Below the pieces are notes generated by a model. It saw nothing but the letters and a program-made list of their open reading frames with translations. It was not told the origin of the DNA and did not search any database. From DATBFX01 sp036558305 (lineage in GTDB: Bacteria > Chloroflexota > Chloroflexia > Thermomicrobiales > UBA6265): a DNA stretch of 55,154 nucleotides. The DNA lies in NCBI GenBank assembly GCA_036558305.1, contig DATBFX010000566.1:1-55154 (forward strand), given 5' to 3'. Position 1 is the stretch's first letter. Each line of letters begins with the position of its first letter. Both the position numbers and the translations under genes were made by a program. This document shows positions 1-9,135 of this stretch, piece after piece.

Positions 1-2657
1 ACGACCCGGCACCGGAGCGGCCCCGGGTCCTGGCGACCAAGCTCTTTCCCCCGCGCTTGCACGCCACGCTCGTGGCCAGGCCCCACCTGGTGTCCACGCT
101 CGAAGGTGATCCCGACCGCCGCGTGACCTTCGTTTGCGCACCGGCCGGCTCCGGCAAATCGACCCTCGCCGCGCAGTGGCTGGCCCAACTGGCGATCCCG
201 TCGACCTGGGTGACCTTGGAGGCGAGCGACGACAGTCCGCGGGCCTTCGTCGCCCTCGTCGTCGCAGCGGTGCAGCGCATCGATTCCGATCTCCTCGTCG
301 CCACCGATGCGCTCCTCTCCCGCGCGGGATCGCTCGACGATGCCGCACTCGTGCATCAACTGATCGCGGAACTCGGGGCGTCCACGCGGGCGTTCGCCCT
401 GGTGCTCGACGACTACCACGCGATCACGGAGACGACGATCCATCGCGCCGTGAGCCTGCTGCTCGGGCGTCTGCCGCCAACGATGCGGGTCGTCGTGATC
501 AGCCGCACTGAACCCCCGCTGCTGTCGACACCGACTTCCGATGCCGACGGACCGATCCGCCTCGGACCAAGCGACCTCGCGTTCACGCCGACGGAGGTGC
601 ACCGGTTCTATCGGGACGGCCATCGTCTCGACCTGAGGCCCGACGAGGTCGCCCTGCTCCACGAGCGGACGGAGGGCTGGGCCGCGGGGCTTCGCCTGGT
701 CGGGGTCGCGCTGCGCGGACAGCCCCGCGACCGGGTGCGGCGAGCGATCGAGGACCACGCCGGCGACACTCGTTTCGTCGACGAGTACCTGTGGGACGAG
801 GTGATCGGGGGCCTCCCGGACCGCCTCCGGTCGTTCCTCCTGCGCACCTCCATCCTGGACCGCTTCACGGCCGGGTTGTGCGACGCGGTGACCGGGGACG
901 CGGACGGCGCCGACCTGATCCGCCGGTGCGAGCGCGAAAGCCTTTTCCTGGTTCCGCTGGACGACCAAGGGCGCTGGTACCGCTACCACCACCGCTTCGC
1001 CGACGTGTTGCGCGAACGCCTGACCCAGACGGCGACCGACGCCGAGGTCGCCGGGCTTCACCGGCGCGCCGCCAGGTGGCTGGAGGCGCACGGGCCGCAT
1101 GAGGACGCCGTCCGCCACGCTATCGCCGGTCACGAGTGGGACCGCGCCGTCGGGCTGCTCGAAGACGAGTGCTCCGCGCTCTTCGACCGCGACCGCGTCG
1201 CGCCGTTGCGGGAGCGGCTTCGTGGATTGCCGTCCGAGGTCTTCGCCCGCTCTCCGCGGCTGGCGTTCTGGCTGGCCTGGGCGTTGGGGCTGAGCGGTCA
1301 CTGGGAGGAGGGCGCACGCCCGCTCGCCACCGCCGAGGCGGCCTGGACGGCGGCGGACGACCGGGCGGGGCTGGGCCTGGTTGCGCTCTGGCAGGAATTC
1401 CGCGGGGTCTACACCTTCGACGGGCGCCAGGCCATCGCGTTCGCGGACCGTGCGCTCGCCCTCTTGCCGGAGGAGCAGGCGACCGCACGCGTCCTCGCCC
1501 TCCTCGACCGGGGGATCGGCCACCTGCACCTCGGCGAGCCGGAGCCGGCCGAGCGGGCGTTCGCGGACGCGCGGGCGACGATCGTGGCCACCGGTCGGGC
1601 GTGGTTCGGTGATCACGAGATGGCGTGTACCGCCGCCGCCCTGGTCTTGCGGGGCCGGCTGGCCGAGGCAGCGGCCCTGTGCGATGCAGTGGTCCGGGCC
1701 GCTGGCGAGCGGCCGGTCGAAATCTGGGTCCAGCCGGCGCTGCTCCGGCTCGGCGACATCAACCTCGAGTGGGGGCAGTTGGACGAGGCCGAGCGCCTCT
1801 ATCGCGCGACAGAGCACCTGGCCGACCTGACGCAAGCGCACACCTGGCGGGCCCACACCTGTCTCGGGCTGGCGCGTCTGTCCTGGGCGCGCGGCGCGTC
1901 CGAGCGGGCGTTCGACGAAATCGAGCGGGGCATCGAATGCGCGTGGCGGGTGAAAAACGCTCAGCACGTGAGAAATTGCCGGGCGTGGCAGGCCCGATTC
2001 TGGCTGGCAGCGGGCCACCGTGCCCTCGCCCGCCTGTGGGCCGACGGCACCGACCTCGTGCCCGACGCGCCGCCCAGCTACGACCGGCGAGTGGAGCATC
2101 TGACGCACGCGCGGCTCCTGATCCAGGAGGGGCATCCGGACCGCGCGGTGCGGCTCCTGGAGGCGCTCGACAACCTGGCCACGGCGACCGGCCGGGACGG
2201 CGACCGCGTCGAGATCGCGGTGGTGGCCGCGCTGGCGCACAAGGCCCGCGGCAGCACCGCCGACGCCCGCCGGTCGCTGGAACGCGCGCTGGAGTTGGGG
2301 CATCCGGGTGGCTATTTCCGCGTCTTCGTCGACGCCGGCAGGGATCTGGCGCCACTCCTCCGTCGCGCTGCGGCGGGTGGCGACTACCGCGAGTACGCGC
2401 GGCGCCTGCTGGCCGGGATCAACGGGGCGGCGGTCGCGCACCCACCCGACGCCTCTCACCTGCCCGCCGCACTCAGCGAGCGCGAGGTCGAAGTGTTGCG
2501 GTTGGTGGCGGCCGGGCTGCCCAACCGCGACATCGGCCGCCAGTTGTTTATCACCGAGAAGACGGTCAAGAAGCATTTGAGCAACATCATGGACAAACTG
2601 GGGGCTGTCAACCGTGCCGAGGCCGTCGACCGGGCCCGCCGCCTGGGGGTGCTCTGA
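1..2657 (+). CDS. MalT-like LuxR-family ATP-dependent transcriptional regulator (5' end outside window)
   Basis: This is a large STAND-type regulator that would bind a ligand, use ATP to oligomerise and activate transcription. The reading frame is open to the window edge. The residues before the first possible in-window start (TTG at 57), reading ATKLFPPRLHATLVARP, match the N-terminus typical of the family, so the true start lies upstream. About 884 residues are visible. A Walker A motif (APAGSGKS) lies near nt 138-164 and a Walker B-like LVLDDYH near nt 400-420. The middle is an Ala/Leu-rich helical-repeat region. A LuxR/GerE helix-turn-helix ends the protein (LSEREVEVLRLVAAG, then TEKTVKKHLSNIMDKL, about nt 2470-2650). 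A hairpin terminator candidate follows the stop. The ligand and target genes cannot be read from the sequence. Confidence 0.93.
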   Translation, partial: DPAPERPRVLATKLFPPRLHATLVARPHLVSTLEGDPDRRVTFVCAPAGSGKSTLAAQWLAQLAIPSTWVTLEASDDSPRAFVALVVAAVQRIDSDLLVATDALLSRAGSLDDAALVHQLIAELGASTRAFALVLDDYHAITETTIHRAVSLLLGRLPPTMRVVVISRTEPPLLSTPTSDADGPIRLGPSDLAFTPTEVHRFYRDGHRLDLRPDEVALLHERTEGWAAGLRLVGVALRGQPRDRVRRAIEDHAGDTRFVDEYLWDEVIGGLPDRLRSFLLRTSILDRFTAGLCDAVTGDADGADLIRRCERESLFLVPLDDQGRWYRYHHRFADVLRERLTQTATDAEVAGLHRRAARWLEAHGPHEDAVRHAIAGHEWDRAVGLLEDECSALFDRDRVAPLRERLRGLPSEVFARSPRLAFWLAWALGLSGHWEEGARPLATAEAAWTAADDRAGLGLVALWQEFRGVYTFDGRQAIAFADRALALLPEEQATARVLALLDRGIGHLHLGEPEPAERAFADARATIVATGRAWFGDHEMACTAAALVLRGRLAEAAALCDAVVRAAGERPVEIWVQPALLRLGDINLEWGQLDEAERLYRATEHLADLTQAHTWRAHTCLGLARLSWARGASERAFDEIERGIECAWRVKNAQHVRNCRAWQARFWLAAGHRALARLWADGTDLVPDAPPSYDRRVEHLTHARLLIQEGHPDRAVRLLEALDNLATATGRDGDRVEIAVVAALAHKARGSTADARRSLERALELGHPGGYFRVFVDAGRDLAPLLRRAAAGGDYREYARRLLAGINGAAVAHPPDASHLPAALSEREVEVLRLVAAGLPNRDIGRQLFITEKTVKKHLSNIMDKLGAVNRAEAVDRARRLGVL

Positions 2658-2666
2658 ACGCGATTC

Positions 2667-2700
2667 AGCGCGCCCCGAGTCGGTCGACTCCCGGGGCGCT
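2667..2700 (+). terminator. GC-rich hairpin after the LuxR regulator
   Basis: An inverted repeat begins 10 nt past the stop codon. Arms AGCG(CG)CCCCGAGTC and GACTC(CC)GGGGCGCT enclose a GGTC loop, with two small bulges. No T-tract follows, so this is a likely transcription end or mRNA-stabilising hairpin rather than a textbook intrinsic terminator. Confidence 0.45.
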
Positions 2701-2900
2701 ACCCGTTCTCATCGCGGACCGGATTGTCACGCATTCCGGCCACTCTTCCTTGCGGTGTCGGTGACGTCGAGATCGTGCCGGGGCGTGGATCGCAATGGCA
2801 TCGGCCGCGAGGTGCAATGGGCGGGTTGCGACCCACGCGCGGCGCGCGGGCCGGCGGAACAGCGGATCGACGCGTCCCAACCGGCACCGCAGGCGATCGA

Positions 2901-3254
2901 GTGATCCGCGGATACCGCCGTGCCAGCCGGAGCGAGCGCGCCCATCGGCCAGGCATTTGCGCCGGATGCGTCGACGGTTCCCCCCACGAGGCATTCGCCG
3001 CTGTGGTGCCGGCGCGTCGCGTCGACGTCGCCACGATCGGAGTCGAGACGGACCGGCAGGGCCAGGGCCTGGGGACCGCCCTGATCGGCCACGTCGTCGC
3101 GGAGGCCGCGGCGGGGCTGCCGGTTAGCCTCTGGACCACCCAACCGCGGAGCGTGCCCTTCTACCTGCGGGCCGGGTTCGCGCTCGTGGCAGGGGGGACG
3201 TCGGCGGTCGGAGCCCTGCCGTGGTGGGGCTTCCTCGCACCGGTCGCTCGCTAG
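2901..3254 (+). pseudogene. GNAT N-acetyltransferase remnant (C-terminal half)
   Basis: The frame encodes the acetyl-CoA-binding half of a GNAT acetyltransferase. The motif A segment ATIGVETDRQGQGLGTALIG contains the R/Q-x-x-G-x-G/A pyrophosphate loop. It is followed by a helix, a strand (LPVSLWTTQ) and the PFYLRAGF motif found near the end of family members. About 117 residues can be read from the GTG at 2901. The N-terminal strands and helices of a complete GNAT fold, about 60-80 residues, are not recognisable, and no good ribosome-binding site precedes the GTG. I read it as a truncated or decayed gene. A short functional GNAT with a divergent N-terminus is the alternative. Confidence 0.6.
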
Positions 3255-3371
3255 GGTACCGCCCCACCCCCGGCTACGCTCTCCGGCATCGACGGGCAGC
3301 CGGTTCATTCCGCTTTGGAAGACGCCTTTTGCGCGCCGTCAACCCCGCCCGCTCCGCGCCTTCCTCGTCGC

Positions 3372-4970
3372 TCATCCCCCAATCAGGCCCTCGAGCGATG
3401 CCGACGGCTCGATGTCCGGCAGGCGCACCATCCGGAAGGAGAGCCCGAGACCGACGATACCGGCGACGAGCGGGACGAGCAGCGCGACCTGGAGCGCGCG
3501 GGGGCGGGCGTCGGTGTTGATCCGGATGATCTCGTCCTGCACGTCCTGAGGTTGCCCGGCGAGTTGTTCCTGGAGGTGGGTGTTGCTCATGATTTCGGCA
3601 TCGTTCTCCAGGGCATCGGCGACTTGTTGCTGTTCCGCCGGAGCGAGCACCGTGCTGTCTTCCGCCATGTTGGTGAATAGGAACGAGAGCGTCGCCAGCA
3701 TGATCGCGCCGGCAAACGCCAGACCGAAGGAGAGCCCGAAGTTCCCCGCCGCGGAGTTCACCCCGGCCGCCTCGCTGATCCGCTCCTCCGAAACCGGCGA
3801 CAGCGTGAAGTTGTTGAGTTGGGAAACGAGCATCCCCAACCCCGTGCCGGCGATGATCAACGGGACCGTCAGGTACCAACCCGAATCGGCGCGGGGCACG
3901 ACCAGGATCACGATAAACGCTCCGAGGGCGAGCAGCGCGAACCCGGCCCTGATGATGACGCTCGGTCGCCGCTTGCCGGCCTTCTTGCCGGCCAGCAACG
4001 CGATGGCGAACATGCTCAGCGAGAGCGGCGCCAGCGACAGACCGGCCTCCATGGCGTTGTACTCGAGCACCATCTGGAGGAAGATCGGCAGCGCGATCAT
4101 CATGCCGCCGAGCGAGATCTGCTGCAGCATCTGCTGGGAAATCCCGCCCCGGAAGTGCGGGGATCGGAACAGGTCCGGGTCGAGCAGGGGCTGTTTGCCC
4201 TCGCGCTTGCGCCGAACCAGCCAGTAGGCGAGCGCTGCCAGCGCGATGACGCCGATCGCGATCAGCGCCCCCACCGCCTCGCCGCCCTCCTGCCAGACGA
4301 GGATGCCCAGCACCAGGCCCCCCATGCCGAGGACGGAGCAGACCGCGCCGACGGCGTCGATCTCCCGCGGCCCGGTGTACGGCACGTCCTTTACCATCTT
4401 GATGCCGGAGAGCACGATCGCGATGATGACGACCTCCATCAGGAAGCCGATGCGCCACGACAGGTAGGTGGTGATGAAGCCGCCGAGGAGCGGTCCGACG
4501 GCGGCGGCGATGGCGGCCGCCGCCCCGACGAGCGCGTACGCCTTCGCCTGCGCCTTCCCCGCGAAATTCCCGTGGATCAACGACTGCATCGCGGGTAGGA
4601 GGAGGGACGCGCCGATCCCGCCGAAGATCGCCCAGAAGATGATGACCGGGGTCAGGCTCTGGGTCAGCGTCATCGTCAACGCCCCGAGGGCGTAGGCGAG
4701 CAGACCGATCACGTAGGCCCGTTTGCGCCCAATGAGGTCTCCGATCTTGCTGTTGATCAGGATGAACGCGGCGGAGACCAGGGCTTCCAGCGCGATCGCC
4801 GACTGGACGCCGCTCACCGTCGTACCGAGATCCTTGACCACGGCCGAGATCGACACGTTCATCATCGACGTATCGATCACCAGCACGAACATCGCCATCG
4901 CCAGCAAGAGGCGGAGCCGCGGGTTGTCGGCGGCCTCGTCGACAGTGCCGGCGCTCACGGTCGCTGCCAT
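3372..4970 (-). CDS. MFS drug:H+ antiporter, DHA2 (EmrB/QacA-like) family
   Basis: This is a 532-residue integral membrane transporter with about 14 hydrophobic segments, the size and topology of DHA2 multidrug exporters. TM1 carries VIDTSMMNVS (residues 31-40), the counterpart of the DHA2 D-x-T-x-x-N signature. The cytoplasmic loop after TM2 has GDLIGRKRAY (about 77-86), the MFS motif A. The ATG at 4970 is preceded by AGGAGG at 7-nt spacing, which fixes the start; an upstream in-frame extension is repeat-derived and lacks family similarity. A dispersed repeat (5012-5205) lies directly upstream and may hold its promoter. The substrate is unknown; export of hydrophobic or cationic compounds is typical of the family. 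Confidence 0.92.
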   Translation of the reverse strand: MAATVSAGTVDEAADNPRLRLLLAMAMFVLVIDTSMMNVSISAVVKDLGTTVSGVQSAIALEALVSAAFILINSKIGDLIGRKRAYVIGLLAYALGALTMTLTQSLTPVIIFWAIFGGIGASLLLPAMQSLIHGNFAGKAQAKAYALVGAAAAIAAAVGPLLGGFITTYLSWRIGFLMEVVIIAIVLSGIKMVKDVPYTGPREIDAVGAVCSVLGMGGLVLGILVWQEGGEAVGALIAIGVIALAALAYWLVRRKREGKQPLLDPDLFRSPHFRGGISQQMLQQISLGGMMIALPIFLQMVLEYNAMEAGLSLAPLSLSMFAIALLAGKKAGKRRPSVIIRAGFALLALGAFIVILVVPRADSGWYLTVPLIIAGTGLGMLVSQLNNFTLSPVSEERISEAAGVNSAAGNFGLSFGLAFAGAIMLATLSFLFTNMAEDSTVLAPAEQQQVADALENDAEIMSNTHLQEQLAGQPQDVQDEIIRINTDARPRALQVALLVPLVAGIVGLGLSFRMVRLPDIEPSASLEGLIGG

Positions 4971-5011
4971 CGGCTGTCCTCCTGCTCGCACGGTGGTCAA
5001 GTCCGCACGGA

Positions 5012-5205
5012 CAATCGCCCGTGTGGCGGCGCCCTCAGTCTGGCCCGCGGACCCGCGATCGCCGGACCCGAGGCGCCGAGCAAGACGAGTTCTGCCTTGC
5101 ATGCGTCGGTCAGACCGCGTCGGACCACGCACTGGAGACCCCGCGATGATGCCGGTAACCGGGTCGTAGCGGCATCGGCCCAAAGGCGCATTCGGCGGGT
5201 AGCCG
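5012..5205. repeat. Left half of a dispersed ~450-bp repeat
   Basis: This stretch upstream of the MFS gene aligns with 10605-10801, upstream of another minus-strand gene. Shared blocks include CAATCGCCCG, the GACC/GGCGTCGG-CCACGCA block, GATG/TGGTGCCGG, and a core reading GTCGTAGCGGCATCGG then CCAAAGGCGCATTCGGCGG. The core recurs at 6221-6258, 17676-17707 and 23704-23736. No open frame in it resembles a protein. Apart from this repeat, 4971-5315 holds only the 3' end region of the next gene. Confidence 0.65.
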
Positions 5206-5315
5206 ACCTCACGGGGCCACGGGCAGGAAGTCCCGCGGAACAAATGGATCTGGTTGCCTGTCTCCGCACCGGCCGGGTCGAGCGCCGCGCCGGCCCCTTC
5301 ATCGGGCCGGTGCCG

Positions 5316-6119
5316 TCACGGCGTCGGGGTGGCCGTCGGGGCGGGAGTCGGGCCGCCGGCGTGGCCGAACTGCGCCAGCACCGACTCCAGCCCCTCCGGC
5401 TTCACCGTGAACCCGCCCCGGAACGGGTGCTGGGCGTCGGCCACCACGTAGAGCAGCATCGCGATCGTGACCGTCAGCGCCCCCATGATCGCCGCCTGGG
5501 AGTAGGGGCTCTCCACCCCGAAGAGGAAGGCGAAGGCCACCACCAGCACCCCCCCGCCCAGCAGCACCACCCACAGGACGGAAGGCAGGCCGCTGTGGCT
5601 GGCCAGGACCCGCCCGCGGCGGGCGACCGAGACCTCGTTCATCTGCGCCAGCGATTCGCCGTACTGCTCGGGGTTGACGGCGGCGACGAAGTCGGGCCGC
5701 GCGTAGACCGCGAACAGGTCGTCCAGCGCCTGCGACGTCTTCGGGCTCGGGGCCTCCCCGTCCTCCATCGCCGGCCACTCCTCCTCGACCGCGGCCTCCG
5801 CGTAGCCGAGCAGCGCCTCCTGCGCCGCCGCCCGGTGCGGGTCGGGGAAGCCGTTCGAGAGCCGGAACAGCACGCCCATAGCGCTCGCCTCGCGGTCGGC
5901 CACCTCGCGGGCGTCGGCGTAGTTCTCCCAGACGGCGATGACGACGAAGGCGAGGACGACGGCGTAGGTGACGCCGGTGGTGGCGTAGACGAAGCCGGCG
6001 ACATCGTTGTGGCGGGCGAGGGTCTGGTGGGAGACGAGGCGGCGGACGACGACGACCGCCAGCAGCGTCAGCAGGAGGCTGCCGCCGACGACGACGACAC
6101 CCCCGAGCACCCCGTACAC
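5316..6119 (-). CDS. DUF4239 (bestrophin-like) membrane protein, copy 1
   Basis: This is a 267-residue membrane protein with two N-terminal hydrophobic helices (about residues 5-25 and 48-67), a charged middle region (SPKTSQALDDLFAVY) and two further hydrophobic helices near 190-235. The order and the IAVWENYADAREVADREA segment match the DUF4239 family, called bestrophin-like because of a distant relation to anion channels; its function is not established. The start is a GTG at 6119 with GGGAGGT upstream. A paralogue at 9136-9918 starts at the equivalent GTG and is nearly identical in its last third. The C-terminus ends in a Pro/Thr/Ala-rich tail (TPAPTATPTP) absent from copy 2. The gene lies between two halves of a dispersed repeat. 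Confidence 0.85.
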   Translation of the reverse strand: MYGVLGGVVVVGGSLLLTLLAVVVVRRLVSHQTLARHNDVAGFVYATTGVTYAVVLAFVVIAVWENYADAREVADREASAMGVLFRLSNGFPDPHRAAAQEALLGYAEAAVEEEWPAMEDGEAPSPKTSQALDDLFAVYARPDFVAAVNPEQYGESLAQMNEVSVARRGRVLASHSGLPSVLWVVLLGGGVLVVAFAFLFGVESPYSQAAIMGALTVTIAMLLYVVADAQHPFRGGFTVKPEGLESVLAQFGHAGGPTPAPTATPTP

Positions 6120-6217
6120 GGCGACGACCTCCCGCTCGTTCCTCGGCCCGCCCCGCCGGCGCGCCACGCCCGGTGCGGCGCCAACCACGGGCCGGTGGTG
6201 CCTTGATCGTGCAGGGT

Positions 6218-6515
6218 CCCCGGTCGTAGCGGCATCGGCCCAAAGGCGCATTCGGCGGACGGCGATCCGCGCGTGGCGCACGGACGGCCGGGGCTCCGAC
6301 CCAACCGCGTCGCGACCTTGGGCCGGTGCGGCGGATGACCCGCCTGCCGAGTTAGCGGCGGTTCGTGTCATCAGGGGAACCGACCCGACACCATCCCAAG
6401 CATGAAGACCGGGGTCCGAATAGGTCCTTGGATGCAGGCGGATACGACTTCCCTCTCCTTATCATGCCGGAGGCAAGGTCATCCTGACCTATGGCCGGAG
6501 ACGCGGGAGGGGCGG
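6218..6515. repeat. Right half of a dispersed ~450-bp repeat
   Basis: This stretch begins with the core motif (GGTCGTAGCGGCATCGG, CCAAAGGCGCATTCGG) and aligns with 10757-11060 through GGCGATCCGCGCGTGGCGCA, CCTTGGATG--GGCGG-TACGACTT and ATGGCCGGAGACGC-GGAGGGG. The CCTTGG...TACGACTT block at about 6426-6450 is an inverted counterpart of the core, so the segment is bounded by imperfect inverted repeats about 190 bp apart. From 6516 to 6698 I see nothing beyond the leader of the next gene. Confidence 0.65.
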
Positions 6516-6698
6516 ATGTCGGCCGGCGTCTTTGGCCCGCGTGCGATTCGTCGTGTCCGGTATGGACAAGACGCCGTGCATGAGCTTTGTGACCGTTTTC
6601 TCGGTGACGTGAGGGAGGTGATGGTACTGCCAGAGATTCCGACGCCACGCATCCCGTCGGTTCTCGATCGATTGCGACCCAGTAGGAGAGGATTGGGC

Positions 6699-7427
6699 AT
6701 GGTCCGCACCAAGCGATTCGCGTTACTCCCGCTCTTCGCCGCGCTCCTCGTCGCCGGCGTCCTGCCGCTGCTCGCCCACGGCGCGGCGGCGCAGGACGCA
6801 ACCGCCACTGCCGCTCCGGGGGGGGAGTTCCCGGTCAAGGCGCGGTTCATCAACGCGATGACCACCGTCGGCAAGATCGACGTCGACCTCAACGACGATG
6901 ACAACCGCATCGTTCAAGATCTCGAGTACGGCAAGGTGTCCGACGAGGTCGAGCTGACGGCGCCGGTCTCGAATATCATCGTCAAGGAACCCCGCAACAA
7001 CCAGTTCGACCTCTGGCTGTTCAACACCATCGTCTCCACCCAGGCGGGGTCGTCCTACGTCATCACCGTCTCCGACCTCTTCATCATCCCGGTCCAGGTG
7101 GACACCAGCCCGCTCGGGGACCAAAAGGCGCGCGGTCGCCTGGTCCATGCCGCGGCAGAGGCGCCGCCGGTCGACGTCCTCCTCAACGACAAGCCGACCC
7201 GGATCACGAACCTGCGGTACGGACTGGCTTCCGACACCGGCGAAGTGCCCGCGGGGACGTACGACGTCAAGCTGAACCAGACCGGCACGAGCACGACGGT
7301 GCTCGACGTGCCCAGCACCGCGCTGGACGCCGGGCAGTCGTACGTGATGGTGCTGATCGGCAAACCGGGAAGCTCGGAGCAGCCCTTGGCGACGATCAAC
7401 GTCGCCACACCGGTGCAAGCGTCCTAA
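6699..7427 (+). CDS. Exported DUF4397 domain protein
   Basis: This is a 242-residue protein with a Sec-type signal peptide (MVRTKRF, then a hydrophobic stretch through about residue 30, with AHGAAAQ near the cleavage region). The mature part has two similar beta-rich repeats, beginning VKARFINAM...IDVDLND and GRLVHAAAEAPPVDVLLND, the pattern of DUF4397 domains found in bacterial cell-surface proteins. The ATG at 6699 is preceded by AGGAGAGG; in-frame codons upstream belong to the repeat region and are not family-like. It probably sits outside the membrane as a surface or periplasmic structural or binding protein. Its 3' end abuts a transposase remnant on the other strand. Confidence 0.85.
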   Translation: MVRTKRFALLPLFAALLVAGVLPLLAHGAAAQDATATAAPGGEFPVKARFINAMTTVGKIDVDLNDDDNRIVQDLEYGKVSDEVELTAPVSNIIVKEPRNNQFDLWLFNTIVSTQAGSSYVITVSDLFIIPVQVDTSPLGDQKARGRLVHAAAEAPPVDVLLNDKPTRITNLRYGLASDTGEVPAGTYDVKLNQTGTSTTVLDVPSTALDAGQSYVMVLIGKPGSSEQPLATINVATPVQAS

Positions 7428-7436
7428 GAGCGCCTT

Positions 7437-7837
7437 TCACAACCGGTCGGGAACGCTGGAGGGCGTTTCAGCAGATGAGTGCGGCGGAGAGCGAGAAACG
7501 CCGCATGGGTGTCGTCGCACCGCTCGGAGCGGACGGTGAGCGGCCTGTCGCCGGTCAGCCGGGCCAGTGTTCGTTCGACCGTCCGCTGCGAGTGGTGCAC
7601 CAGCATCTCCCTGCAGTCCTTGCCTGTGCGGGCGATCCCGACCTCGAAAGGGCCACCAGCGAGGGCGCGGCGATGCCGGGGGATCTCGTACGCCTTGTCG
7701 GCGTGCAGCTTGGCGACGAGCGCGAACCGTCGTACGACACCGGCTCCGCGGCCGGGGATACGATTTGGGCGATGGGTGAGATCCTCGCCGGAGCGGGCGT
7801 GGCCGTTCGGCCATGGCGGGCCGCCCGAAAGGAGCAT
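7437..7837 (-). pseudogene. IS5-family transposase C-terminal remnant
   Basis: The minus strand encodes about 130 residues that match the last third of IS5/IS427-type DDE transposases: KLHADKAYEIPRHRRAL (around the second Asp of the triad), then a degenerate RIARRG-like block, then VERTLARLTGDRPLTVRSER with the conserved catalytic Glu in VERT, and DDTHAAFLALRRTHLL. The N-terminal two thirds are missing. The frame is open to about 7837, where the lipid kinase begins on the other strand. It is a dead insertion-sequence fragment. Confidence 0.72.
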
Positions 7838-7839
7838 TC

Positions 7840-8736
7840 GTGGACCCCTCCACCGTCGCCGTGATCCTCAACCCCGCTTCCGGCGCGGGGAAAACCCTCA
7901 AACTCGTGCCGCGGGTCATGGAGGCGCTCCGTGCGCAGGGCCGACCGTTCGACTTGCACCTGACGTCGCGTCCAGGCGAAGGGACCGACGTCGCCCGCCA
8001 GTTCGCGCTCGACGGGGCGGCGGTGGTGATCGCCGTTGGCGGCGACGGCACCATCCACGAGGTCGCCAACGGTCTGCTCGCCAGCGGGCGCGACGTGCCG
8101 CTCGGCCTCGTGCCCTCGGGGCACGGCAGCGACTTCGTGCGGACCGCCGGGATACCAAAGTCGGTGGAGGAGGCCGTCGCCCGGGCCTGCGGCGGGACGA
8201 CGCGACGGATCGACGTCGGGCTGGCCACGTTCGACGACGGCACCGCGCGCCATTTCCTCAACGTCGCCGGTTTGGGGTTCGACGCCGAGGTGGCGCAACG
8301 GGTGCTCAAGACGCGATTGCCGGGCAGCACGCTCCCCTACCTGGTCGCCGTCGCCGGTGCCCTTGCCCGCTACCAAAACATCGCGATCGACGCCGAGGCG
8401 GATGGCGAAGCAATCTCCGAAATCGCCGTCTTCGTCGTCGTGGCGAACGCCCGGTACTTCGCCGGGGGGTTGCAGATCGCGCCGATGGCCGCGGTCGACG
8501 ACGGGCTGCTCGACTTCGCGGTGATCGGCGACTTCGCCAAGGTCGAGCTGCTCCGCCAGGTCCCCAGCGTCTACCGCGGCAGGCACGTCAACCACCCAAA
8601 ATTCTTCCACCGCCGGGCAAAGTCGATCCGGATCGAGACGGCCCAACCCGCGCGCATCCAGGTCGACGGCGAGCTGGCGGGGAGCGCCCCGGTCACCTTC
8701 ACCGTCGTCCCCGGCGCCCTGTGCCTGGCGGGATGA
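7840..8736 (+). CDS. Diacylglycerol/lipid kinase family protein (YegS/BmrU-like)
   Basis: This is a 298-residue soluble kinase of the DAGK-catalytic fold, which phosphorylates a lipid hydroxyl with ATP. It opens with the N-terminal strand VAVILNPASGAGK (residues 6-18), contains the nucleotide-binding GGDGTIHE (67-74), and has PSGHGSDFVRT in place of the usual P-x-GTGNDFAR. The C-terminal beta domain includes LQIAPMAAVDDGLLDF and ends with IQVDGELAG, both family hallmarks. I chose the GTG at 7840 because AAAGGAG sits 5-6 nt before it; an ATG at 7813 lies within the preceding remnant. It probably acts at the inner face of the membrane. The natural lipid substrate is unknown. Confidence 0.92.
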   Translation: MDPSTVAVILNPASGAGKTLKLVPRVMEALRAQGRPFDLHLTSRPGEGTDVARQFALDGAAVVIAVGGDGTIHEVANGLLASGRDVPLGLVPSGHGSDFVRTAGIPKSVEEAVARACGGTTRRIDVGLATFDDGTARHFLNVAGLGFDAEVAQRVLKTRLPGSTLPYLVAVAGALARYQNIAIDAEADGEAISEIAVFVVVANARYFAGGLQIAPMAAVDDGLLDFAVIGDFAKVELLRQVPSVYRGRHVNHPKFFHRRAKSIRIETAQPARIQVDGELAGSAPVTFTVVPGALCLAG

Positions 8737-8851
8737 CCCCCAGGGCGATGCTCGTGGGCGCCGATGGTTGGGCCCCGCCAACCCACGCCGAAGCGATGGG
8801 CGCCACCTTCGGCCCGCATGTGACCATGCTCATTCGTGCGTCGTTGAGCAC

Positions 8852-9007
8852 GACGAGTACTCCCACGGCGACACCGGCGCCGGCGTCGGCGCCAGCCACC
8901 AGACCGGCTGGACCGCCCTCGTGGCCAACCTCCTCGCCGAGCAAGCGAGCCGCCGGGTGGAGGGCGCTCGAGCGAAGACCGGGGAACCGGATCCGGTCTT
9001 CGCGTAA
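8852..9007 (+). pseudogene. Duplicated 3' end of the GH63-like glucosidase gene
   Basis: These 156 bases align without gaps to 13722-13877, the end of the glucosidase gene, with only a modest number of substitutions, and they keep the reading frame and the stop. The encoded residues include HGDTGAGVGASHQTGW and ALVANLLAEQASRR. The rest of the gene is absent and the upstream bases (8737-8851) show no similarity to it, so this is an orphan C-terminal fragment left by a duplication. The rest of 8737-9135 holds nothing I recognise. Confidence 0.85.
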
Positions 9008-9135
9008 CCGCATCGTCGGGGCAGACCGGGCGCCCTCAGGGCGATGTTCGCCTTGAGGAGCAGGGTGGCGTGGCGCTGCTGGACCGGGCGGCATCTAACC
9101 GCCCGGTCCGGCGTCAGGGCGCCGGGGTGACGAGA

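Noticed and set aside
7479..9056. Plus-strand open frame of 525 codons over the lipid kinase gene
   Set aside because: The kinase is in another frame with GGDGT and ribosome-binding-site evidence; this frame is Arg-rich shadow sequence.
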